A stretch of DNA of 64,000 nt from Candidatus Gastranaerophilales bacterium. Lineage in GTDB: Bacteria; Cyanobacteriota; Vampirovibrionia; Gastranaerophilales; Gastranaerophilaceae. Positions within the stretch are counted from its first letter, which is position 1. Each line of letters opens with the position of its first letter. Below, piece after piece: positions 33,876 through 41,463 of the stretch. The position numbers and the translations under genes were made by a program. The stretch spans positions 1 to 64,000 of the forward strand of contig CALUYY010000003.1 in NCBI GenBank assembly GCA_944325155.1, in the 5' to 3' direction. The notes beneath the pieces were generated by a model that ran no database searches, was not told where the DNA came from, and worked only from the letters and a program-made list of their open reading frames with translations.

Positions 33876-34601
33876 ATGATAAAGATTTTAGCAATAGATG
33901 ACGAGCCTTCAATTTTGGAGCTTATAAAAGTTAACCTTGAATTAATGGGCTATACCTGTATTATATCAACCGACCCTGTCAGGGGGTTTGCAATATTAAA
34001 ACAGGAAGATATCTCGCTTGTTATTTTGGATGTTATGATGCCTGAAGTTGACGGATATTCGCTCGCAATGAAAATAAGACAAAATAAAGACACAAAAGAC
34101 ATCCCGATTATAATGCTCACGGCATTAAACAGGCTTGATGACAAATTAAAAGGCTTTAATTCGGGTGTCGATGATTATTTAACAAAACCTTTTGAAATTG
34201 AAGAATTAAAAGCAAGAGTTCTTGCACTTTTAAACAGGGCAAAAAAAATCCCCGAATCAACAAGAGTAAAAGAACTTCTGCAGGCCGGCGACATTACTTT
34301 AATCCCCGAAAGCTATACGGTAAAAATTCTTGATAAAACAACAAAATTAACCCCGATAGAATTTGAAATTTTAAGCGTTTTAATGCAGCATCATTCAAAT
34401 ATGGTTTCATCCAAAACTCTTTTAAAAGAAGTATGGGGATATTCGGATAATGAAGATGTTGATACTATCAGGGTGCATATAAGACACTTAAGAGCAAAAG
34501 TCGATAAAATTTCTACTCATAAAAATAAATACATCGAAACAATATACGGCGGCGGATACAGATTAATGCCGTTTGGCATTAATGTTAAAACAAAAAAATA
34601 G
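33876..34601 (+). CDS. OmpR-family response regulator
   Basis: Two-component transcription regulator. The receiver domain (about 1-120) has the acidic pair at 8-9 (AIDDEPS), phospho-acceptor Asp52 in LDVMMPEVDG, and Lys in YLTKPFE near 105. The winged-helix DNA-binding domain (about 135-235) has KLTPIEFEIL, VWGYSDNEDVDTIRVHIRHLR and YGGGYRL. No histidine kinase is adjacent, so it is an orphan. It is followed after six bases by a CtpA-type protease, which suggests an envelope-related regulon. Confidence 0.92.
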   Translation: MIKILAIDDEPSILELIKVNLELMGYTCIISTDPVRGFAILKQEDISLVILDVMMPEVDGYSLAMKIRQNKDTKDIPIIMLTALNRLDDKLKGFNSGVDDYLTKPFEIEELKARVLALLNRAKKIPESTRVKELLQAGDITLIPESYTVKILDKTTKLTPIEFEILSVLMQHHSNMVSSKTLLKEVWGYSDNEDVDTIRVHIRHLRAKVDKISTHKNKYIETIYGGGYRLMPFGINVKTKK

Positions 34602-34607
34602 AAAATT

Positions 34608-35867
34608 ATGATTTCAAAAACAACAAAAAAACAGTATCTGTCATTAATATTGGTATTATTTTTTCTTTTTCTTGCAAAGGAAAACATTAATTTTATAAAA
34701 GAAGAAAAAATAACCCCTGATTCCATAAGCCAAAAAAGGGAAATTTCGCCCGAAGAACTTTTTTTGGAATCCTATAAAGTAATAAAAAATAATTACTGGG
34801 ATAAAAACTTATGCGGAAATAACCTTTCAAAGTGGAAAAAAAGATATGAAAACAAAATTAAAGATGAAGACGATGCAAAAGTTGCAATAAATTCGATTCT
34901 TGCAAGTCTTGATGACCCTTATTCAAAATTTTTGGATAAAAAAGAATTTATTGAACAATCAACAAGCATAGATTCCAAAATATACGGTATCGGCATAAAT
35001 ATTATAACCGAAGCGGGAAAAATCGTTATTATGAATGTAATTCAAGGAACACCTGCCGATTATGCCGATCTCAGGGCAGGAGATTTAATTTTAAAGGTAA
35101 ACGGTGAAAATGCGGCAGGAAAAAGTATTTTTCAAATTGCGGCATACATAAAAAACCCTGAAATTGAAACCGTGAACCTTGAAATTTTAAGACAGGGAAA
35201 AAAGCTCACCAAGCAGGTCAAAAAAGCGGAGATTAAAATAAAAACGGTAAAATCGGAAATTCTGGATAAGCAAATAGGCTATATAAGAATTTCAAGTTTC
35301 ATAAGCGCCAATACCCCGATAGAATTTATTGATGCCATGAATAAAGTAAAAGACACAAATGCTCTTATTCTTGACCTCAGGGGTAATACGGGCGGACTGT
35401 TTCAAAATGCGCTTTTTGTTGCCGATATATTTTTGGATAATAAAAATATAGTATCCGTTTTGGGAAGAGGCGGGCACAAAAGCTTATACAAAACACACTC
35501 CAAAAGCTATATCTACGATAAACCCATGGCGGTTCTTGTGGACAGTGAATCCGCAAGCGCATCCGAGATTGTATCAGGCGCTCTGAAAGATAATGACCGT
35601 GCAATAATTATAGGAACAAAAACATTCGGCAAGGGTCTTGTGCAGAAAGTCTTCACTCTGCCCAATTCAACGGGGATGAACCTTACGATTGCAAGATATT
35701 TAACACCCGATAACATTGATATAAATAAAAAAGGAATAACCCCCGATTATCAAATTTTATTAACCAATGACGATATTGTAAATAATAATGACAGACAATT
35801 AAATTTTGCAAGAAAAACCCTGTTATCGGAAATTGAAAGAAATAAACTCGTTAAAAATCAATTTTAA
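34608..35867 (+). CDS. S41-family carboxyl-terminal processing protease
   Basis: Periplasmic CtpA/Prc-type serine protease of 419 residues. A single N-terminal membrane anchor (about 10-27) is followed by a PDZ domain (about 115-200, with YGIGINI and LRAGDLILKVNGENA). The protease core carries LRGNTGG near 265, the catalytic Ser in DSESASASEI near 313 and the Lys in TFGKGLVQ near 339. It is probably cotranscribed with the response regulator and ends in a strong terminator. The substrate is unknown. Confidence 0.92.
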   Translation: MISKTTKKQYLSLILVLFFLFLAKENINFIKEEKITPDSISQKREISPEELFLESYKVIKNNYWDKNLCGNNLSKWKKRYENKIKDEDDAKVAINSILASLDDPYSKFLDKKEFIEQSTSIDSKIYGIGINIITEAGKIVIMNVIQGTPADYADLRAGDLILKVNGENAAGKSIFQIAAYIKNPEIETVNLEILRQGKKLTKQVKKAEIKIKTVKSEILDKQIGYIRISSFISANTPIEFIDAMNKVKDTNALILDLRGNTGGLFQNALFVADIFLDNKNIVSVLGRGGHKSLYKTHSKSYIYDKPMAVLVDSESASASEIVSGALKDNDRAIIIGTKTFGKGLVQKVFTLPNSTGMNLTIARYLTPDNIDINKKGITPDYQILLTNDDIVNNNDRQLNFARKTLLSEIERNKLVKNQF

Positions 35868-35898
35868 AAAGAGCTTCTATATTTTAGAAGCTCTTTTT
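35866..35898. terminator. Bidirectional intrinsic terminator
   Basis: Stem AAAAAGAGCTTCTA (35866-35879) pairs perfectly with TAGAAGCTCTTTTT (35885-35898) around a five-base loop, with T runs on both strands. It separates the protease gene from infC. Confidence 0.9.
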
Positions 35899-35903
35899 AA
35901 TTA

Positions 35904-36437
35904 TTATTTACCGCTTGAAGGTGCCAAAACCGCAACAACATTTTTTCCTTCAAGCATGGGTTTTTTTTCAACAACGGGGTTAGCGTCTTCAATATCGGCT
36001 AAAAATTTATTCGCCAAATCAAACGCAAGTTTATTGTGCTGCATTTCCCTTCCTCTGAGCATTACGACAAGTTTAACTTTGTTTTGCTGGGATAAAAATT
36101 TTCTTGCGCTTTTCAATCTTACTTCATAATCATGGGTATCAATTTTATAGCGCATTTTTACTTCTTTAACTTCGACAACGTGTTGTTTTTTTCTTGCTTC
36201 TTTTGCGCGTTTTTCGGTTTCATATTTATATTTGCCCCAATCAATAATTTTTGCCACGGGGGGTGATTGATTAGGGGAAACAACAACCAAATCCAAATCT
36301 TTTTCTCTTGCTAATTCAAGTGCTTTTGATGTAGGTATTGTACCGTGATTTACGCCTTCATCATCTATTAATCTTACCTCACGGGCCCTTATGCCCTCAT
36401 TTACAAGCTCACGGGTCTTGATGTCTTCTTTTACGAT
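35904..36437 (-). CDS. infC: Translation initiation factor IF-3, AUC start
   Basis: IF-3 checks start-codon pairing in the 30S complex. The usual starts give only a 130-residue fragment beginning at an internal TTG, which lacks the N-terminal domain. The same frame continues upstream through IF-3 sequence (NEGIRAREVRLIDDEG, KALELAREKDLDLV) to a TAG at 36456. No ATG, GTG or TTG occurs there. An ATC at 36435-36437 lies six bases after AAAGGAGAG, giving a 177-residue protein of normal length. infC is known to start with AUU in E. coli and AUC in Myxococcus xanthus, allowing self-control. rpmI and rplT do not follow. Confidence 0.93.
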   Translation of the reverse strand: MVKEDIKTRELVNEGIRAREVRLIDDEGVNHGTIPTSKALELAREKDLDLVVVSPNQSPPVAKIIDWGKYKYETEKRAKEARKKQHVVEVKEVKMRYKIDTHDYEVRLKSARKFLSQQNKVKLVVMLRGREMQHNKLAFDLANKFLADIEDANPVVEKKPMLEGKNVVAVLAPSSGK

Positions 36438-36452
36438 TTTTTTCTCTCCTTT
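36435..36452 (-). promoter_or_regulatory. infC ribosome site and rare AUC start codon
   Basis: On the minus strand AAAGGAGAG, six A bases, then ATC. The strong site at ideal spacing and the in-frame TAG just upstream (36456-36458) leave ATC as the only sensible start. Confidence 0.85.
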
Positions 36453-36514
36453 AAACTACAAAACTTAGTTTATCATTAAAAACTCTATTGGGCAATACCA
36501 ACGGGCTTTATAAG

Positions 36515-36550
36515 AATAAAAAAAGAGCCTCTTAAACTGAGAGGCTCTTT
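36515..36550 (-). terminator. Intrinsic terminator of the SLH protein gene
   Basis: AAAGAGCCTCT (36540-36550, read on the minus strand) pairs with AGAGGCTCTTT (36522-36532) around a seven-base loop, followed by a run of seven T on the minus strand. It isolates infC from the SLH gene. Confidence 0.9.
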
Positions 36551-36572
36551 CAATTTTTTCAAATTCCTTAAA

Positions 36573-38012
36573 TTAGAACACAATTGTAAGTTCTTCGTTG
36601 GGGTTCAAGCTTGACGAATTTGAAAGCGAAGGAACGATAACGTAAACGATTTCGTCGCCCACTTCATAAACTACGCCAAAAATACCTGATACTGCAACTT
36701 TTGTAACGTCAAATGCGCCTTTAAGAATTGTAACTGCCGAGTTGCCAAGGCTTGCAACACCACGGCCGGGATGAAGCGTGAATGTTTCAACAAGGAAATT
36801 CGAAAGTTCATCGCCAACTTCTTCAACGCCGTTGCCCGCAACATTGCAGATTGCTCCGCCCGTTCTGCCGACAACACCCGCTGCACGTCCTACGATTGTT
36901 AAAGGAGCGCCTACAAGTCTTGCCAAGATGTTCGGGTTTTTAAGGTCTTCAACCGAAGCTGAAGCAACCTGTTTCGGTAAGCATTTTTTGCAATCGCCGT
37001 TTTTAATATATTTGAATTGAACTTTAATATAACCGGGTTCTTTAATTCCGGGTCTTTGAACGGCAATAACGTTACCTCTTACGATTGAGCCTTCGGGGAA
37101 TGAAACGCCGTCAACAACAACTTCTTCGGTTGTTTTAGCCGTAAACCATTCGCCTACGTTTGAAGTTTTAGCGGACAATCTGTCTAAGAGTTTAACTTTA
37201 ACGGTTGTAATACCGCAAGCTGCTTTTCCGTCAGCGGAAATAGCGGAGCCGGATTGAAGAGAAGCAAGGTTCTTTCTTAAGGAAGCAACAAGGTATGCAA
37301 CCTGTTCTTTTGATAAATATTCGTTTTCAATAACGCCTTTTGAATCGGGAACCGCATCTAAAAGGTTAGAAGCGATAACTTCATTTGTGGCGCTGTAAGC
37401 CCAAGCGGGGATATATTGCATTGTTTCGTTTTTATAAACGGGAACTGCAGTTGCGGAGTGGTTAATATTGATTAATTTTGCAACCGTAGCAAATACTTCC
37501 GCTTTTGTAATGGGCTGGTCGGGTTTAAATACACCTGAAGGGTAACCTATCATAATGTCTTTTTCGGTTACTTTGTAAATCCAGTCTTTTGCCCAGTAAT
37601 TTGCATCGATGTCGGAATAAGGTTTGTAGTTTTCGGGTGTTTCAACATTCAAACCTTCCGCAAGGATTGTTGCAACTTCTGAACGAAGAGTGGGGGCTTT
37701 GGGGTTAAACGAGGTGGCATGACCGGATTTTAACTGGCTGTCTTTGATAATATCCAAGACATCCTTAGCCCAAGATTTAACATAAACATTGTCTTTGTTT
37801 CCAACGGTAATTTTGTTTTTTGTTTTTAAAATTTTACCGCCGGTAACATAAACGGATTTTGCATCAACAAGCGTTTGTGCTTGTGATTTGAACAGTGTCG
37901 GGTGTGCATAGCTTTGTGTTTTGGCTTCCAATGCACAGGGTTTAGCCAAAGCAACAGAAGAAATAGCGCACATTGCAACCGTTACTGCAAGAAGCTTTTT
38001 CATCACTTTCAT
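36573..38012 (-). CDS. SLH-domain surface protein
   Basis: Secreted protein of 479 residues starting MKVMKKLLAV with a signal peptide ending near ALA. Two to three S-layer homology modules (about 75-260) show WAKDWIYKVTEKDIMIGYPSG and ITKAEVFATVAKL-type repeats, which bind cell-wall polymers and anchor outer-membrane proteins in Cyanobacteria and relatives. The C-terminal half, about 290-479, has a short strand-rich domain (EGSIVRGNVIAVQRP) and glycine-rich helices; I cannot name it. The frame runs to 38114, but GGAGAAAAC precedes ATG 38012 and the promoter lies upstream of that, so the shorter start is used. Confidence 0.85.
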   Translation of the reverse strand: MKVMKKLLAVTVAMCAISSVALAKPCALEAKTQSYAHPTLFKSQAQTLVDAKSVYVTGGKILKTKNKITVGNKDNVYVKSWAKDVLDIIKDSQLKSGHATSFNPKAPTLRSEVATILAEGLNVETPENYKPYSDIDANYWAKDWIYKVTEKDIMIGYPSGVFKPDQPITKAEVFATVAKLININHSATAVPVYKNETMQYIPAWAYSATNEVIASNLLDAVPDSKGVIENEYLSKEQVAYLVASLRKNLASLQSGSAISADGKAACGITTVKVKLLDRLSAKTSNVGEWFTAKTTEEVVVDGVSFPEGSIVRGNVIAVQRPGIKEPGYIKVQFKYIKNGDCKKCLPKQVASASVEDLKNPNILARLVGAPLTIVGRAAGVVGRTGGAICNVAGNGVEEVGDELSNFLVETFTLHPGRGVASLGNSAVTILKGAFDVTKVAVSGIFGVVYEVGDEIVYVIVPSLSNSSSLNPNEELTIVF

Positions 38013-38033
38013 GTTTTCTCCTATCCTATTCTC

Positions 38034-38058
38034 AAGTAAAGCATTTATTACTTTACTT
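38034..38058 (-). promoter_or_regulatory. Hairpin in the SLH mRNA leader
   Basis: AAGTAAAG (38034-38041) and CTTTACTT (38051-38058) form an eight-base-pair stem with a nine-base loop, about 17 bases after the predicted start and 22 bases before the start codon. It could stabilise the message. Confidence 0.45.
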
Positions 38059-38081
38059 ACTATTTCCCTTACTTTAGAATA

Positions 38082-38110
38082 AGGATAGTAAAAAATTGCC
38101 AAAATGTCAA
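38082..38110 (-). promoter_or_regulatory. Promoter of the SLH protein gene
   Basis: On the minus strand a perfect TTGACA (38105-38110), 17 bases and TATCCT (38082-38087). The start near 38075 gives a leader of about 63 bases. Confidence 0.75.
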
Positions 38111-38142
38111 TCAAATCATGCGCTTAAAGGCATTTAAAAAAT

Positions 38143-38829
38143 TTAAAAAACTCTCGTTTTGCTTCTTTTGGGTTTAAGCGTAACGGTATTTATATTGTTT
38201 CCTCTTTTATAAGTTAATGTCAGGGTATCGTTTATGCTTTTTGCGAATAACGCTTTTGAATATTCATCAACAGGCATATCTTTAATTGAAACATTATTTA
38301 TTGAAATAATTTTATCTCCCGCCATAAGTCCTTTTGATTTGGCGTCATAATTAACCGCCGTAAGAACAATTCCCGTTTCTTTTCCTTTCGGGGCTTTTAT
38401 TTTTTCGCCGTTAAAATCATACAGATCATATTCAAACCCGAGCCCGTATAAAAATTTTCCCGTCATTGAGGCTTTTATGCCGTTTAAAACCGATGTTTCA
38501 TCAGATAAACTTACCGTTTGGGGTTCATCGTTTGCGCTTGCTTTCATCATGACAAGTTCAAGCTTTGTTCCCTTTTCAACGGGAATGAAATTAACGTTAT
38601 AATAATAAGTAACGGAACCGTATGCCCCTTGCGGTTTTTTTTCAACAGCTTGAAAATTATTGGCTTCATAAGAATTTATATGGTGAACGTTTGCACCTTT
38701 AATCATAAAATATTTGGCCGCACCCGCTTTCAATTCGTTAACATCCGAACCTATAAAAACTTCTTCAACTTTAGCATAAACGGAATTAACACCGAATAAA
38801 ACACAAATTAAAAATAATATCTTTTTCAT
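38143..38829 (-). CDS. Secreted PDZ-domain protein
   Basis: 228 residues with a signal peptide (MKKILFLICVLFGVNSVYA). The middle (about 20-135) is a strand-rich region of unknown type. A C-terminal PDZ domain (about 140-215) has YDAKSKGLMAGDKIISINNV and TLTLTYKRG. No protease residues are present, so it is probably a periplasmic or outer-membrane adaptor. It begins three bases after the uracil-DNA glycosylase gene and is the last gene of the nrdDG-glycosyltransferase string. Confidence 0.78.
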   Translation of the reverse strand: MKKILFLICVLFGVNSVYAKVEEVFIGSDVNELKAGAAKYFMIKGANVHHINSYEANNFQAVEKKPQGAYGSVTYYYNVNFIPVEKGTKLELVMMKASANDEPQTVSLSDETSVLNGIKASMTGKFLYGLGFEYDLYDFNGEKIKAPKGKETGIVLTAVNYDAKSKGLMAGDKIISINNVSIKDMPVDEYSKALFAKSINDTLTLTYKRGNNINTVTLKPKRSKTRVF

Positions 38830-38832
38830 TAC

Positions 38833-39414
38833 CTACCCTTTAATTTCATCGTACATTCTTTTTACTTCTTTTATATCCTGCCACATCTGCCACTTCGGAG
38901 AACCTTTTTCTCTTGAGTCATTTCTTAAAAGATATGAAGGGTGATAAATGGGCATCATCTTTGAACCGTACGGTCCGTCAAACCACTTTCCTCTTACTTT
39001 TGTTATTCCGAATCCGGTATCTAAAAGGCTTTTCAGCGCAACATTTCCGCATATTAAAATAATTTTGGGCTTTAAAATTTCAAGCTGCGCATCCATATAT
39101 TCTCTGCATGCTTCTTTTTCAGAGGGCAGAGGATCTCTGTTATCGGGCGGACGGCATTTTATCGTATTCATTATATAAACATCTTTTTTTCTGGATAAGC
39201 CGACGCATTCAAAAATTTTATCCAATAACTGCCCCGCTTTTCCGACAAAAGGAACGCCCGTCTTATCTTCATAATACCCCGGAGCCTCTCCCACCAAAAC
39301 AAGGTTACGGTTCGCAACTCCGTCAGAAAAAACAACATTGTGTCTTGTTTTTGAAAGAGCACATTTTGTGCATTTTAAACATTTTTCTTTTAATAATAAA
39401 AGTTCCCGTTCCAT
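38833..39414 (-). CDS. Family 4 uracil-DNA glycosylase with an iron-sulfur cluster
   Basis: Removes uracil from DNA. The 193-residue protein has the cluster cysteines at 12 and 15 (KCLKCTKC) and two more in IKCRPPDNRDP and EKEACREY (about 85-102). The catalytic motif is GEAPGYYEDKTGVPFVG (about 42-58), and HPSYLLR lies near 157. Family 4 enzymes are common in thermophiles and anaerobes. It is 22 bases downstream of a glycosyltransferase gene, so its operon mates are unrelated in function. Confidence 0.9.
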   Translation of the reverse strand: MERELLLLKEKCLKCTKCALSKTRHNVVFSDGVANRNLVLVGEAPGYYEDKTGVPFVGKAGQLLDKIFECVGLSRKKDVYIMNTIKCRPPDNRDPLPSEKEACREYMDAQLEILKPKIILICGNVALKSLLDTGFGITKVRGKWFDGPYGSKMMPIYHPSYLLRNDSREKGSPKWQMWQDIKEVKRMYDEIKG

Positions 39415-39436
39415 AACAAATAATTATAAACTTTTT

Positions 39437-41461
39437 TTATCTCTTTACAATCCTTGCAATCAAGATATCTTTATCGGTTCTTATAACGGAAACATCATAA
39501 ATTTGAGAGCATGTTGAAACAAACTCCTTAAACGTTTTATATTCCAGCCTTAAATATATTAAATCGGATTTTGCTTCGGTTATCTTTTTTATTAATGTTT
39601 CCGTATCCGAGGGATATTTATACATAATAATTTCATCATCGTTATTTAAATATGAACGATACTGTCTTTTGTATTTTTCAAAATCATGCATCATGATTCC
39701 TTTTTTATATTTCTTAAATTCGGGCAATTTCGAATCATAATATGCATATTTAAAAAGGTTTTCAAATAACGTTAAAGAGGTTCTGTTTTTTTCGATATAA
39801 TCGCTGCCCCCGAAATAAAAAATAATAACAATAACCGCAAATATAATATTTATTATATTTTTCTTAAAAACGGCAAATATAGCCATAGCAATCGTTATTA
39901 CAATAAAAGGCAAAACGTTTATAAAGTAATATTCTCTTATAACGGGTCGAATTTGGGATATCAGATAAGAAGCGGCAAATAAAAATAAAATTGAATAAAC
40001 AGAATAAAGATAAATATTAAAATAATTTTTATCTTCCCTGAATAACAATGCTTTTATCTTCGGAATAAAAATACAAAATGCAATCAATAATATCAAAAAC
40101 GCCAAAATTTTACCCGCATAAAATTTTGAAAATATATTAATAATATCTTTAATTTCGGGTTTAACAAGAACATTAAAGCTGTTATCCAATAAAGCTTTAT
40201 TAAATGCGGTCATTAAAAAATAAGGAATAAAAGAAAATGCAGCCAAAAGATTGCAGATAAAAAATTTGATTCTTGATTTATTATCAAGCTTAAAAATTGC
40301 ATAAATAAAATTGCAGGTTAAAATAAGTATCTGGAAATAATGGGTATTTGCCATCAATATTGCAATAAATGCATAAATTATAAAGTCTTTATTTTGTTTA
40401 TTTTTAATTATTTTAAATAAATAATATGCGCTTAAAATTGAAAACAGTGCGCAGAGAGAATAAGCTCTGAATTCCCGAGCGGAATAAATTGAATAAATAT
40501 TTATCGCAAATAAAAACGAAGTCAAAAGCGCAGTTTTTTTATCAAGGTTTTCTTTTAAAAATATATAAATAATCCCGACGGTTAAAATTGAAAATATGCA
40601 GGGCAAAATTCTGCAAACGCCTTCATTATTGCCGAATATCATCATCCAGATTTTTGCAAGAATAAAGAATAAAGGCGGATTTCCGGGGTCAGAAAACGTC
40701 ATTAAAAAAGAATCATTTATATATGAAGCACACGTTGCCGTATACAATTCATCCGTCCAAAAAGTAAAATTATTGTCAGACAGTCTTAAAATAAGCGCCG
40801 ATAGCATAACCCACCATATAGCGTATGTTTTAAACATATTAAAACCGAGGGTTATTTTATCTTTGTTATTTATATAAATCAGAAAAGACGCAATAAGCCC
40901 CAAAAGAGGCAGCATATAAAATTTTGAATTATAAAATATTGAAAGAAAATAGATAAAAAAGTGTTTAAGGGGTCCTTTATCGGTTATATATCCCGAATTT
41001 TTATAATATTTGATATCGTTCGGAAATTTATAATATCCGTTTTTATCTTTATCGAATTTTAAAATGTCATCGCCCGTATAATAATAAAAACCGCGCCCGA
41101 CCGTAATTACCATATTTTTTATGTTTTTAATTTTTTCTTCTTTATTGTCTCCGTCAATTTTAAGCGCCATATTATAAATTTTTCTGTTATTAACGTCATA
41201 TCCCGTATAAGAATTTTTTGTTTTCATAATATAAGGCTTCAGTTCAATTCCGTTTAACAAAATATGAATATCCGGTATTAAACTTTTCGGCATTTCAATA
41301 TTAATTCTTATATCTGCGTCAATTTTTCCGAAAACGGGAATATTAAACTCTTTTGATTGAGTCATAAACGTTTTGCCGAATGAAAAAATGACAAAAATAA
41401 CAAGAATGAAAAATACGGCATTTATAAAATTTTTATTTTGTAAAAAAGATTTTACGGGCAT
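39437..41461 (-). CDS. GT39-like membrane glycosyltransferase (copy B)
   Basis: Polytopic inner-membrane glycosyltransferase of 674 residues in the ArnT/PMT fold class. These enzymes use polyprenyl-phosphate sugars on the outer face of the membrane. One N-terminal membrane helix is followed by an unusual soluble segment of about 150 residues. Some 11 hydrophobic helices come next, with the acidic motif FWTDELYTA near 235 and DPGNPPLFF near 257. A small C-terminal domain follows. It is clearly paralogous to the gene immediately upstream (copy A). Substrate unknown; lipid A, glycan or protein are possible. Confidence 0.8.
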   Translation of the reverse strand: MPVKSFLQNKNFINAVFFILVIFVIFSFGKTFMTQSKEFNIPVFGKIDADIRINIEMPKSLIPDIHILLNGIELKPYIMKTKNSYTGYDVNNRKIYNMALKIDGDNKEEKIKNIKNMVITVGRGFYYYTGDDILKFDKDKNGYYKFPNDIKYYKNSGYITDKGPLKHFFIYFLSIFYNSKFYMLPLLGLIASFLIYINNKDKITLGFNMFKTYAIWWVMLSALILRLSDNNFTFWTDELYTATCASYINDSFLMTFSDPGNPPLFFILAKIWMMIFGNNEGVCRILPCIFSILTVGIIYIFLKENLDKKTALLTSFLFAINIYSIYSAREFRAYSLCALFSILSAYYLFKIIKNKQNKDFIIYAFIAILMANTHYFQILILTCNFIYAIFKLDNKSRIKFFICNLLAAFSFIPYFLMTAFNKALLDNSFNVLVKPEIKDIINIFSKFYAGKILAFLILLIAFCIFIPKIKALLFREDKNYFNIYLYSVYSILFLFAASYLISQIRPVIREYYFINVLPFIVITIAMAIFAVFKKNIINIIFAVIVIIFYFGGSDYIEKNRTSLTLFENLFKYAYYDSKLPEFKKYKKGIMMHDFEKYKRQYRSYLNNDDEIIMYKYPSDTETLIKKITEAKSDLIYLRLEYKTFKEFVSTCSQIYDVSVIRTDKDILIARIVKR

Positions 41462-41463
41462 TT

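Noticed and set aside
36297-36458. infC as a 130-residue truncated gene
   Set aside because: The missing N-terminal domain is present in the same frame upstream and has a ribosome site, so the gene is intact with a rare start.
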